Assembly (NCBI GenBank): GCA_037446075.1
Contig: JBBIJH010000119.1
Span: 1-8,216, forward strand
Source: JBBIJH01 sp037446075
GTDB taxonomy: Bacteria > Bacteroidota > Ignavibacteria > UBA10030 > JAHEZR01
Length of the DNA: 8,216 nucleotides
Reading direction: 5' to 3'
Each line of letters opens with the position of its first letter. Position 1 is the first letter of the stretch. A model generated the notes under the pieces. The model did no database searches and had not been told where the DNA came from. It was given only the letters and a program-made list of their open reading frames with translations. Below, piece by piece: positions 1 through 5,671 of the stretch. The position numbers and the translations under genes were made by a program.

Positions 1-389
1 ATCGTGGAAGTATTGGGGACCTCCATAAGCTTTGCCATCGATGCCTCATCTAGAAAAGAAGGCAGCTGTTTCTCCAACCTCGGTGTCGCAATCACACGAG
101 CAGGATTTTTCTGAAGCACCCCAATGCGCACGAGAAAAGAAAAGAACGATCGAATCGCGGCGAGTTTCCGGGCGATGCTTTTCTTTGTGAAACCTACCTC
201 TAACATATTACCGAGATAAGAACGAATGGAGCGATGGGTGATATTTTCAATCTCGACCGCGCCGTCGGTCTCGCTCCCGAGAAACTCAGCAAACTGCGTT
301 AGATCGTTCTCATACGATCGGAGGGTATGAATAGAGTAGTTCCTTTCGATTTCGAGATACTCACGATATTGTTTAATGTATTCTTGCAT
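1..389 (-). CDS. xerC: Tyrosine recombinase XerC/XerD, N-terminal part (cut by window edge)
   Basis: Tyrosine recombinases of this type resolve chromosome dimers at dif sites during cell division. Only the first 129 codons are present, starting at ATG 389 with MQEYIKQYREYLEIERNYS. Visible is the alpha-helical core-binding domain: the 'HTLRSYENDLTQFAEFL' helix (about residues 21-37), 'THRSIRSYLGNML' (about 51-63), 'SIARKLAAIRSFFSFLVR' (about 71-88), 'NPARVIATPRLEKQLPSFLD' (about 94-113), and the start of the linker to the catalytic domain. These are the standard N-terminal landmarks of XerC/XerD. The catalytic Arg, His-x-x-Arg and Tyr lie beyond the left edge. The ATG sits two bases after the topA stop, so it should be the last visible gene of the ybeY-smg-topA operon. 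A topA-xerC neighbourhood is known from Firmicutes, where hslVU follows. XerC versus XerD cannot be decided here; an integrase of the same fold is less likely given the context. Confidence 0.9.
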   Translation of the reverse strand, partial: MQEYIKQYREYLEIERNYSIHTLRSYENDLTQFAEFLGSETDGAVEIENITHRSIRSYLGNMLEVGFTKKSIARKLAAIRSFFSFLVRIGVLQKNPARVIATPRLEKQLPSFLDEASMAKLMEVPNTST

Positions 390-391
390 CG

Positions 392-2638
392 TCAGCCGAC
401 AGCTACCTCTACTTCCTTCGCCACTTCTGCCTTACACTTTGGACACTTGAGATACTCGCCCCTTTTTTGATTGTATTTCGACACCATGAACGGCGAGCCG
501 CACGTCTCGCATCGAATTGCTACGGGCTTGTCCCACGACGCGAAATCGCAATCCGGATAGCGGGTGCATCCGTAAAATGTCCGCTTCCTTCGCGTCAACC
601 GAGCCGTGATCTCCCCTTCACCGCACTTCGGGCACTTTACTCCGATCGTGAGAGGCTTCGTGTTGCGGCAGGTTGGATAGTTCGAGCAGCCTAAGAACTG
701 ACCGAACTTTCCGGCTCTCATCACCATTTCGCCGCCGCAGAGTTCGCACCGCATCCCCACCAGGTGTTGATGCTCTTCCTGAACAATATGCTTTGTGTTC
801 TTGCACCGAGGGTAAGCACTGCAGGCCATGAACTTTCCGTTCCGTCCCCACTTGATCACCATTGGCGAACCGCAAACCTCGCACAGCTCATCCGTGACTT
901 CCTGGAGGGACCGTTTGATGTGGTGCGTATTCTTCTCCACCCGCTCGAGGGATCGGATGAAGGGAAGATAAAAATCGTCCATCACTTTCTTATACGTGTG
1001 CCTCCCGGATGCAATGCGATCAAGCTCCGCTTCCATCTTCGCGGTGAATTTCACGTTGAAAATCTCCGGGAAATTGCTGACGAGGATCCGGTTTACATCC
1101 ATCCCCAGCGGCGTCGCATACAGTTTCCGCTCTTTTTGCTCAACGTAGCCTCGTTCCTGGATCGTACTGATGATCATCGCATACGTGCTCGGGCGACCGA
1201 TCCCAAGTGATTCAAGCTCCTTGACAAGCGTACTTTCTGTGTACCGAGGTGCCGGCTTCGTGAAGTGCTGACGAGGGATAAGGTTGAGGAGCTGTGCAGG
1301 TTGCCCGATACGAACGTTCGATGGTACCTTAGACGTCGGGTCTTCATCTTCCTGTTTCTTCGACTCCTCCACAAGATCATCATACACTTGAAGGAACCCA
1401 CGGAATTGAGGCGACAGCCCTGTTGCGCGGAAGAGATACTCGCCGCCCTTCACCTCAACAGTGACCTGCTCAAACTCCGCCGGGTTCATCTGACACGCGA
1501 CAAATCGATTCCAGATCAATTCATAAAGAGCAAACAGATCCTGATCGAGGAATTTCTTCACGGCTTTTGGCGTGTGTTGCATCATCGTCGGCCGGATCGC
1601 CTCATGGGCATCCTGAGAGCTCTTCCCTTTCTTGTAAAGCCGTGGCTCCTTCGGCAGATATTCCCGGCCGTAATTGCTGTAGATGTATTCTCGAACGGCA
1701 AGCACTGCTTCATTGCTCAGACGCGTCGAGTCGGTACGCATATACGTGATCAGGCCAACCATGCCTTCAGGTCCAAGCTCGACCCCTTCATAAAGTTTCT
1801 GCGCCAGCATCATCGTCTTTTTCGCCGTAAACCTGAGCCGATATGCCGCCTCAGATTGTAGCGTGCTTGTGATAAAGGGCGGTGGCGGAGTCCGCTTCAC
1901 CAACTTCTTCTGAACATCCGCAATCGAAAACGCCTTCTTCTCGATATCTGACACGAATCCCTCAGCAGTTTTCTGGTCGGGGATGTTTGGATCGGTGCCG
2001 TCGATCTTGACGAGCTTGGCAAGGAATGGGTCGCTGCGCTCAGTCTTGAACTCCCCTGTGATAGACCAGTACTCTTGCGGGACAAATTTCGCGATCTCTT
2101 CTTCTCGCTCGCAGACAAGACGGAGAGCTACAGACTGGACACGACCTGCTGAGAGGCCGTAATAGACCGTCTTCCAGACGAACGGACTAATCTTGTAGCC
2201 GAGCAACCGATCCATCACACGCCGGGCCTGCTGAGAATCGACGAGGTGCGAGTTGATGCGCTGAGGGTTCCGCATCGCCTCGGTTACCCCTGATTGGGTA
2301 ATTTCATGAAAGAGGACTCGATAGATCTTGCTGCTCGTCCCATCGATTTCCTGTGCGATGTGCCATGCGATCGCTTCACCTTCCCGGTCGGGGTCGGTCG
2401 CGAGATAGACGGCCGCCGCCTTTGAGGCCAGGTCTTTCAGCCGCTTGATGACCTCCCCCTTCCCCCGGATCACTTCGTAATGGGGCTTGTAGCCCTTCTC
2501 GATGTCAACGCCGAGTTTGCTTTTCGGGAGATTCCGGATGTGGCCCACTGTCGCTTCGACGATAAAATCCTTGCCGAGGTACTTGCTGATCGTTTTCGCT
2601 TTCGCTGGTGATTCCACTATGATTAAAGAATTCTTCAT
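392..2638 (-). CDS. topA: DNA topoisomerase I (type IA) with four C-terminal zinc fingers
   Basis: Relaxes negatively supercoiled DNA by transient single-strand cleavage in the cytoplasm. Numbering from ATG 2638 (748 residues). The TOPRIM domain opens with SLIIVESPAKAKT (E9) and carries DPDREGEAIAWH with acidic metal ligands D82, D84 and E86. 'LSAGRVQSVALRLV' follows at about 162-175. The active-site tyrosine is Y299 in LITYMRTDS. DAHEAIRPT (about 343-351) and GIGRPSTYA (about 479-487) are further family blocks. The C-terminus holds four Cys4 zinc ribbons: C586/589/606/612, C631/634/651/657, C669/672/691/697 and C710/713/732/735. An in-frame GTG at 2650 would add four residues (MKTV). I prefer the ATG because homologues start right at MK-x-L-I-V-E-S; neither start has a clear ribosome site. 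The gene lies 14 bases (from the GTG) or 26 bases (from the ATG) after smg and 2 bases before xerC. All catalytic residues are intact. Confidence 0.97.
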   Translation of the reverse strand: MKNSLIIVESPAKAKTISKYLGKDFIVEATVGHIRNLPKSKLGVDIEKGYKPHYEVIRGKGEVIKRLKDLASKAAAVYLATDPDREGEAIAWHIAQEIDGTSSKIYRVLFHEITQSGVTEAMRNPQRINSHLVDSQQARRVMDRLLGYKISPFVWKTVYYGLSAGRVQSVALRLVCEREEEIAKFVPQEYWSITGEFKTERSDPFLAKLVKIDGTDPNIPDQKTAEGFVSDIEKKAFSIADVQKKLVKRTPPPPFITSTLQSEAAYRLRFTAKKTMMLAQKLYEGVELGPEGMVGLITYMRTDSTRLSNEAVLAVREYIYSNYGREYLPKEPRLYKKGKSSQDAHEAIRPTMMQHTPKAVKKFLDQDLFALYELIWNRFVACQMNPAEFEQVTVEVKGGEYLFRATGLSPQFRGFLQVYDDLVEESKKQEDEDPTSKVPSNVRIGQPAQLLNLIPRQHFTKPAPRYTESTLVKELESLGIGRPSTYAMIISTIQERGYVEQKERKLYATPLGMDVNRILVSNFPEIFNVKFTAKMEAELDRIASGRHTYKKVMDDFYLPFIRSLERVEKNTHHIKRSLQEVTDELCEVCGSPMVIKWGRNGKFMACSAYPRCKNTKHIVQEEHQHLVGMRCELCGGEMVMRAGKFGQFLGCSNYPTCRNTKPLTIGVKCPKCGEGEITARLTRRKRTFYGCTRYPDCDFASWDKPVAIRCETCGSPFMVSKYNQKRGEYLKCPKCKAEVAKEVEVAVG

Positions 2639-2664
2639 CACTGTCTTCACGTATGTTTCAGAGT

Positions 2665-3129
2665 TTATTGGATTGTGTCACTCCACTGTGATAGGTAGCG
2701 GTTCCCGGACTTGTTGCTTTCTTCCTTCTCAAAGACAAAAGAACAGACGATGGATTTCACTTCCTCCAACCCTACAGAGGGATAGTTCGACATCATTGCA
2801 CGCTCGATAACGCCCTCCAATGCCGCGTCGGTCAAGATCCCAAGTTCCCGAAGTTGAATGAGATAACCGTGGGCATCGGGGGAGATCACCATCCGTTCCA
2901 CGTCATGAAGGATTCGGTAGGATCGACCCGACGACCCACTGAAGCTTTGAGCATTCTCTTCACTTCCGGCAAGCTTGTCAAACAGCCAGCTGAACGCATT
3001 GCTGATCTCGGTCTGTGTATAACCGCTCTGCTCGAGAACTTTCAGGTCGATTTCCCCGAGACGTTTGTTATTCCGTATCTCGTTGACGAGATAGACAATG
3101 ATCTCAATAATCTTTTCGTACATGTCCAT
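2665..3129 (-). CDS. smg: Smg / DUF494 family protein
   Basis: A 154-residue soluble protein recognised as the Smg/DUF494 family from its N-terminal helix (MYEKIIEIIVYLVNEIRNN), the segment 'VLEQSGYTQTEISNAFSWL' (about 31-49), and the C-terminal 'RELGILTDAALEGVIERAM' and 'VGLEEVKSIVCSFVFEK' helices. The biochemical role of the family is not established. In enterobacteria smg lies between dprA and yrdD, a topoisomerase zinc-finger relative, so its position directly before topA here is a conserved association. The start overlaps the end of ybeY by 26 bases, suggesting translational coupling. A second in-frame ATG at 3123 (M3) is also possible: the GGGTGAG upstream is spaced 8 bases from it, against only 2 from the first ATG. 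The polar C-terminal tail after the last helix is poorly conserved in appearance. Confidence 0.85.
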   Translation of the reverse strand: MDMYEKIIEIIVYLVNEIRNNKRLGEIDLKVLEQSGYTQTEISNAFSWLFDKLAGSEENAQSFSGSSGRSYRILHDVERMVISPDAHGYLIQLRELGILTDAALEGVIERAMMSNYPSVGLEEVKSIVCSFVFEKEESNKSGNRYLSQWSDTIQ

Positions 3130-3562
3130 CTCTCACCCAAAAGGTTGCCAAGTATTTGTCCTCTTTTCGCTTCATAATTCTTTTCAGCCGTTGTGTACGA
3201 TCGCGATAACCGACGAGGTGAAGAAGACCATGGATTAACAGTCGACCCACCTCGTTCTTGAACGAGACACGGTACCGCTTAGCTTGTACACGCGCTCGAT
3301 CAAGGTTTACGTAGACTTCCCCCTCGAGCGGGTCTTCCTCCATTCGAAAGGCAAGTACGTCCGTCGGATAATCTTGAGAAAGATACTGACGGTTCAGCCT
3401 CCGACTGTACCGATCTGTAACATAGACGATACTGATCCATCGAAACAGAGAGCCTTCACTTTCTAAAACAGACCTTGCTGTCGTGGCAGTTTCCTTCCGA
3501 GAAACCTTGTATCTCGAATTTGCATTCTCGACAAAAATATTCCCCGCTTGGAGTTTCACCAA
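3104..3562 (-). CDS. ybeY: Endoribonuclease YbeY (rRNA maturation factor)
   Basis: YbeY is a metal-dependent protein needed for 16S rRNA 3'-end maturation and ribosome quality control. Numbering from the TTG at 3562 (152 residues), the landmarks are ISIVYVTDRYSRRLNRQYL (about 43-61), the TDVLAF block (67-72), GEVYVNLDRARVQA (81-94) and the metal site 'IHGLLHLVGYRDRT' (110-123). Ligands H111 and H115 are present, but the third position, His in the E. coli type, is Asp (D121) here. RKEDKYL (132-138) matches the family C-terminus. A GTG at 3559 (one codon later) is an alternative start; AAAAGG lies 8 bases before the TTG and 11 before the GTG. The gene follows the upstream hypothetical gene after 5 bases and overlaps smg by 26 bases, so it is inside the operon. 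Its product is of normal length. Confidence 0.93.
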   Translation of the reverse strand: MVKLQAGNIFVENANSRYKVSRKETATTARSVLESEGSLFRWISIVYVTDRYSRRLNRQYLSQDYPTDVLAFRMEEDPLEGEVYVNLDRARVQAKRYRVSFKNEVGRLLIHGLLHLVGYRDRTQRLKRIMKRKEDKYLATFWVRDGHVRKDY

Positions 3563-3567
3563 ACCGA

Positions 3568-4038
3568 CTACCTTTTCCCCCTCTTCCCGGGCTTCGAGCC
3601 AGAAGGCAGGGGAAGGACTGACTCTGTCAACGAGAGCGCTATCCCTGACAGCATCACCTCTGGTCCGAGCTTCGTAAAATCCCCCGAGAGAATTTCGCGG
3701 TCAACATTCGCGTACAGGGAGCAGCCTCCCTCTTTCTCAATGATAAGGCCGCAGAGTTTGCCGTCGTGCTCACCAATAAAGGTAATCTCCCCGAGCGTCT
3801 CGCTCGTCACGTAGCCCGAGCAAAAGTGCAATTGCAGATGGGCACTCGGCGTATAGACCGAAATTAAATTTCCGCGTCTCTTGCCGATGGCGATATTGGG
3901 ATAGATTTCAAGAGTCAGGCGTCGCTTTGACGCTTGGTGAATGATGTCGTACCGATAATTGTTCCCAAACGATCTCGGCTTTACTCCCAGAACACGGGAA
4001 AATTTCTGGAAGTCCTTTTCACTGAACTCAAACGCCAT
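3568..4038 (-). CDS. Unrecognised conserved-looking protein at the head of the ybeY-topA operon
   Basis: A 156-residue protein I cannot assign to a family. From ATG 4038 it begins MAFEFSEKDFQKFSRVLG. It has no signal peptide or membrane segment. A basic middle part (about 36-66, with KRR and GKRRGN) looks like alternating beta strands ('LTLEIYPNI', 'GNLISVYTPSAHLQLHF'). It is followed by strand-rich 'GEITFIGEHDGKLCGLIIEK' (83-102), 'GCSLYANVDREILSGDFTKL' (105-124) and a short helix LSGIALSLTES. The tail GSKPGKRGKR is strongly basic, as in RNA-associated proteins (inference only). Cysteines at 73, 96 and 106 form no metal motif. An upstream in-frame start at 4095 is rejected because that stretch is the terminator of csp. 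A GGGAG lies 12 bases upstream. The stop is 5 bases before ybeY, so it is cotranscribed with rRNA-maturation and topoisomerase genes; a small accessory role there is a guess. Confidence 0.75.
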   Translation of the reverse strand: MAFEFSEKDFQKFSRVLGVKPRSFGNNYRYDIIHQASKRRLTLEIYPNIAIGKRRGNLISVYTPSAHLQLHFCSGYVTSETLGEITFIGEHDGKLCGLIIEKEGGCSLYANVDREILSGDFTKLGPEVMLSGIALSLTESVLPLPSGSKPGKRGKR

Positions 4039-4075
4039 GTTCTGTCTTTGCTCCCGCTTTTCGATGCCAATCGGC

Positions 4076-4131
4076 AAGAAAAACCCCGACTGCACGCCCT
4101 AGGCACTCAGGGAAAGACAATCGGGGCTTTT
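4076..4131 (-). terminator. Intrinsic terminator of the cold-shock gene, bidirectional in form
   Basis: On the minus strand the arm at 4126-4118 (CCCCGATTG) pairs with 4092-4084 (CAGTCGGGG), a 9-bp stem with one G-U pair, followed by TTTTTCTT (4083-4076). An inner CCCT/AGGG pair (4112-4109 with 4100-4097) can form in the loop. It begins 18 bases after the csp stop. Read on the plus strand, the same stem ends in CTTTT, so it could stop transcription both ways, although no plus-strand gene is near. Confidence 0.85.
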
Positions 4132-4148
4132 CAATTGGTGAATGATCT

Positions 4149-4352
4149 TCAAACCACCACAACATTGATTGCTTGCAGACCTTTTTTTCCTTCGACCACG
4201 TCGAACTCGACAGTCGCTCCTTGCTCTAGCGTCTTAAACTCCTTATCCGTTTTGATGGCGGTGTAGTGGACGAAGACATCTCCGCCCTCGTCCCTTTCAA
4301 TGAACCCATACCCCTTCTTCCCGTCGAACCACTTCACTTTGCCACGTGCCAT
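4149..4352 (-). CDS. csp: Cold-shock domain protein (Csp family)
   Basis: A complete 67-residue single cold-shock domain, a small OB-fold that binds single-stranded RNA and DNA and acts as an RNA chaperone. It begins MARGKVKWFDGKKGYGFI. RNP1 is KGYGFI (residues 13-18) and RNP2 is VFVHY (26-30); the aromatic nucleic-acid contacts W8, F9, Y15, F17, F27 and H29 are present. The C-terminal half reads 'TLEQGATVEFDVVEGKKGLQ' and ends in AINVVVV, typical of the family. The start is fixed by a strong GAGGAGG (4360-4366) 7 bases upstream. A longer reading from 4487 would put about 45 unrelated residues in front and is rejected. It is monocistronic: it has its own promoter (4651-4679) and terminator (4076-4131). 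Whether it is cold-induced or constitutive cannot be read from the sequence, but the long structured leader is reminiscent of cspA-type control. Confidence 0.96.
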   Translation of the reverse strand: MARGKVKWFDGKKGYGFIERDEGGDVFVHYTAIKTDKEFKTLEQGATVEFDVVEGKKGLQAINVVVV

Positions 4353-4359
4353 AAAGGTG

Positions 4360-4366
4360 CCTCCTC
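4360..4366 (-). promoter_or_regulatory. Strong ribosome binding site of csp
   Basis: GAGGAGG lies 7 bases before ATG 4352. It is the best Shine-Dalgarno site in the window and decides the 67-residue start for csp over the longer frame. Confidence 0.85.
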
Positions 4367-4419
4367 TATTGCGGGCGTGCGGCAGCCAAAGTAAACACCG
4401 TAGACCGAACTGAATTGCG

Positions 4420-4548
4420 TTAGTCTCCCTGGCTGCCTCCTGCCTTATTGCCGGCCCCGGTGTCCCACCTACATTCTCGATATTCACTTAGGCCGTCACA
4501 AAAGGATTGTACCTCGTTTCCGCCGGCCAGGCACGCGGGGTGCTTCAC
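4420..4548 (-). CDS. Possible 42-codon upstream ORF in the csp leader
   Basis: A short frame starting GTG AAG CAC at 4548, with GAGAAGG 5 bases upstream, encodes 42 residues beginning MKHPACLAGGNEVQSFCDG and ending GNKAGGSQGD before TAA at 4420-4422. It contains three cysteines (residues 6, 17 and 26) and no membrane segment. I recognise no family. Longer in-frame starts exist at GTG 4551 and GTG 4569 (49 residues). Its last codons cover the upstream arm of the third leader hairpin and the stop lies in that hairpin's loop, so translation would prevent the hairpin from forming. It may equally be chance in a structured, GC-rich leader; codon-level conservation would decide. Confidence 0.2.
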   Translation of the reverse strand: MKHPACLAGGNEVQSFCDGLSEYRECRWDTGAGNKAGGSQGD

Positions 4549-4650
4549 CACCGCCTTCTCGAATGTCACAGAACAGTTTCGAGGTTTCCTTTTCTGGACG
4601 GCTCAGTCTTCAAAAGGAAAAGGGCTACACCCATGTCCAACTGACGCGCT

Positions 4651-4679
4651 AATATAAGGACTGTGAGGTTCTTTGTCAA
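4651..4679 (-). promoter_or_regulatory. Consensus sigma-70-type promoter driving csp
   Basis: On the minus strand TTGACA (4679-4674) is followed after exactly 17 bases (4673-4657) by TATATT (4656-4651). The -35 is a perfect consensus and the -10 differs from TATAAT at one position. It lies in the gap between the DUF3108 gene and csp, pointing at csp. The form is that of a housekeeping sigma factor, not the TTTG/TAnnTTTG pattern of Bacteroidia. Confidence 0.85.
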
Positions 4680-4744
4680 GAATTTTCCCAGAAAGCGCCC
4701 GGAAGCGACACATTTCGGACAGTTCCCAATGGATTTCGCCACGA
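4680..4744. other. Short spacer after the DUF3108 gene without a clear terminator
   Basis: Between the DUF3108 stop (4745) and the csp promoter I find no stem followed by a T-run on the minus strand. The ctpA-DUF3108 transcript may read through into csp or end by another mechanism. Confidence 0.4.
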
Positions 4745-5671
4745 TCAGTCTGCTTCTTTGTACTTCGGTGGACTCCAGCCCACACGCTTCCAACTCTCGA
4801 GAGTAACCTTCACGCTACCAATAATTACCTTCATCCTTGCAACAATCGGGATTCGAGCAGCATCGTTACTAAACCAGCCCCTAAAACTTCCGGTAAGCCC
4901 GAAGATCCCGACCCAGTCTGCCGCACCTGAGAACTCCACGACGTCGATCGGATAAGAAACGGAATCGATCTCTTCGTCTGTCACCTTGTTTGGGAAATCA
5001 AAGAAAGTCCGCTTCTTCTCCTCATTGATGAAGGTGGGTATCACCATCTTCTGAGAGCTGAGCACGTAGCCGCGCGCGAAGTACAACAGAGAAAGCCCAT
5101 CTTGGAATCGACGATTGATCTCGGTAGTATCATACCCTTCCAGCACGTGAGGGTTTTCAGTCCCTTTTTCGATAAGGACGACATTTCGGTGATACTGGAA
5201 GAAGTACTTCACATACTTCCAGACGTCATCTTCGAGCCACCGGCCGTAGAAATAGCGGGAGTTCAGCGCAGTGTCAAACTCAGTCTGATAATAATGATGA
5301 AGGTTCACAAGAGGATTTCCAGAGTAGGAATCGATATAGGCTTCAGCGCGGTAAAGCTTCTCGCCATCTTTTTGAACCACGTCCGTCACTCTCACTCTGA
5401 TTGCGCCCAGCCCGATGAACCAGTACTTCACCTTGTATGAGAGCTCTTCTCCCACCTGGATGAATGAGTCGTGAGACTGCGACACGCCTCCTTTGGATGA
5501 GGGGCTTGACCTCGAAGACGACGGGGGGTTCTGGATCGTGAATGAGACAAAACCACCCAAAGAGATGAGAAGCAACGCGGGTAAAGCGTATCGTAACAGA
5601 ACGAAATAGTTCGAGCTCTGGCAACGGAAAGATGAATTCCGCCGCGAGCCAGCACGCGACTCTTGCGTCAT
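4745..5671 (-). CDS. DUF3108 domain protein, exported or membrane-anchored
   Basis: A 308-residue protein starting at ATG 5671. A short basic N-terminus precedes one hydrophobic segment, 'YFVLLRYALPALLLISLGGF' (about 22-41), which acts as signal sequence or anchor. A Ser/Pro-rich linker follows (about 48-66). The rest is a beta-rich domain beginning VGEELSYKVKYWFIGLGAI (73-91), with 'YRAEAYIDSYSGNPLV' and 'YQTEFDTALNSRYFYGRWLE', and closing 'GWFSNDAARIPIVARMKVII' (265-284) plus GSVKVTLESW. I recognise this as DUF3108, a periplasmic family of unproven biochemical role. The start codon shares one base with the ctpA stop (TAATG), which argues for this start over one at 5770 lying inside ctpA and for translational coupling. 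An envelope role together with the protease is inferred from that coupling. Confidence 0.85.
   Translation of the reverse strand: MTQESRAGSRRNSSFRCQSSNYFVLLRYALPALLLISLGGFVSFTIQNPPSSSRSSPSSKGGVSQSHDSFIQVGEELSYKVKYWFIGLGAIRVRVTDVVQKDGEKLYRAEAYIDSYSGNPLVNLHHYYQTEFDTALNSRYFYGRWLEDDVWKYVKYFFQYHRNVVLIEKGTENPHVLEGYDTTEINRRFQDGLSLLYFARGYVLSSQKMVIPTFINEEKKRTFFDFPNKVTDEEIDSVSYPIDVVEFSGAADWVGIFGLTGSFRGWFSNDAARIPIVARMKVIIGSVKVTLESWKRVGWSPPKYKEAD

Larger units (their letters stand above)
4353..4644 (-). promoter_or_regulatory. Long structured 5' leader of the csp mRNA
   Basis: If transcription starts about 7 bases after the -10 box (near 4644), the csp mRNA carries a leader of roughly 290 nt. It holds three clear inverted repeats. 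The first is TTTCCTTTT/AAAAGGAAA (9 bp, 4612-4620 with 4585-4593). The second is CTCGAA/TTCGAG (6 bp, 4578-4583 with 4558-4563). The third is GGCAGCCA/TGGCTGCC (8 bp, 4430-4437 with 4381-4388). The third loop can form a smaller inner stem (AGAC/GTCT, 4423-4426 with 4402-4405), and this hairpin ends 14 bases before the ribosome site. Long structured leaders that sense temperature or stabilise the mRNA are known for E. coli cspA; function here is inferred. I do not see the E. coli cold-box sequence. Confidence 0.6.

Noticed and set aside
1265..1861. 198-codon plus-strand frame inside topA
   Set aside because: It is antisense to the conserved TopA core, which carries every catalytic motif in the minus frame; the translation is unrecognisable.
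4065..4076. Near-palindrome TGCC-AATC-GGCA before the unrecognised gene
   Set aside because: Only four base pairs per arm; too short to call an operator or terminator.
4039..4095. 19-codon extension of the unrecognised protein
   Set aside because: The added part overlaps the terminator stem and T-run of csp, which would be an unlikely start region; ATG 4038 is preferred.
4353..4487. 45-codon N-terminal extension of the cold-shock gene from a GTG at 4487
   Set aside because: The family starts at MARGKVKWF, a strong ribosome site sits exactly before that ATG, and the extension overlaps the structured leader.
4566..4793. Minus-strand 75-codon frame running from the DUF3108 3' end through the csp promoter
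   Set aside because: It covers the consensus promoter and the first leader hairpin, has no clear ribosome site and resembles no protein.
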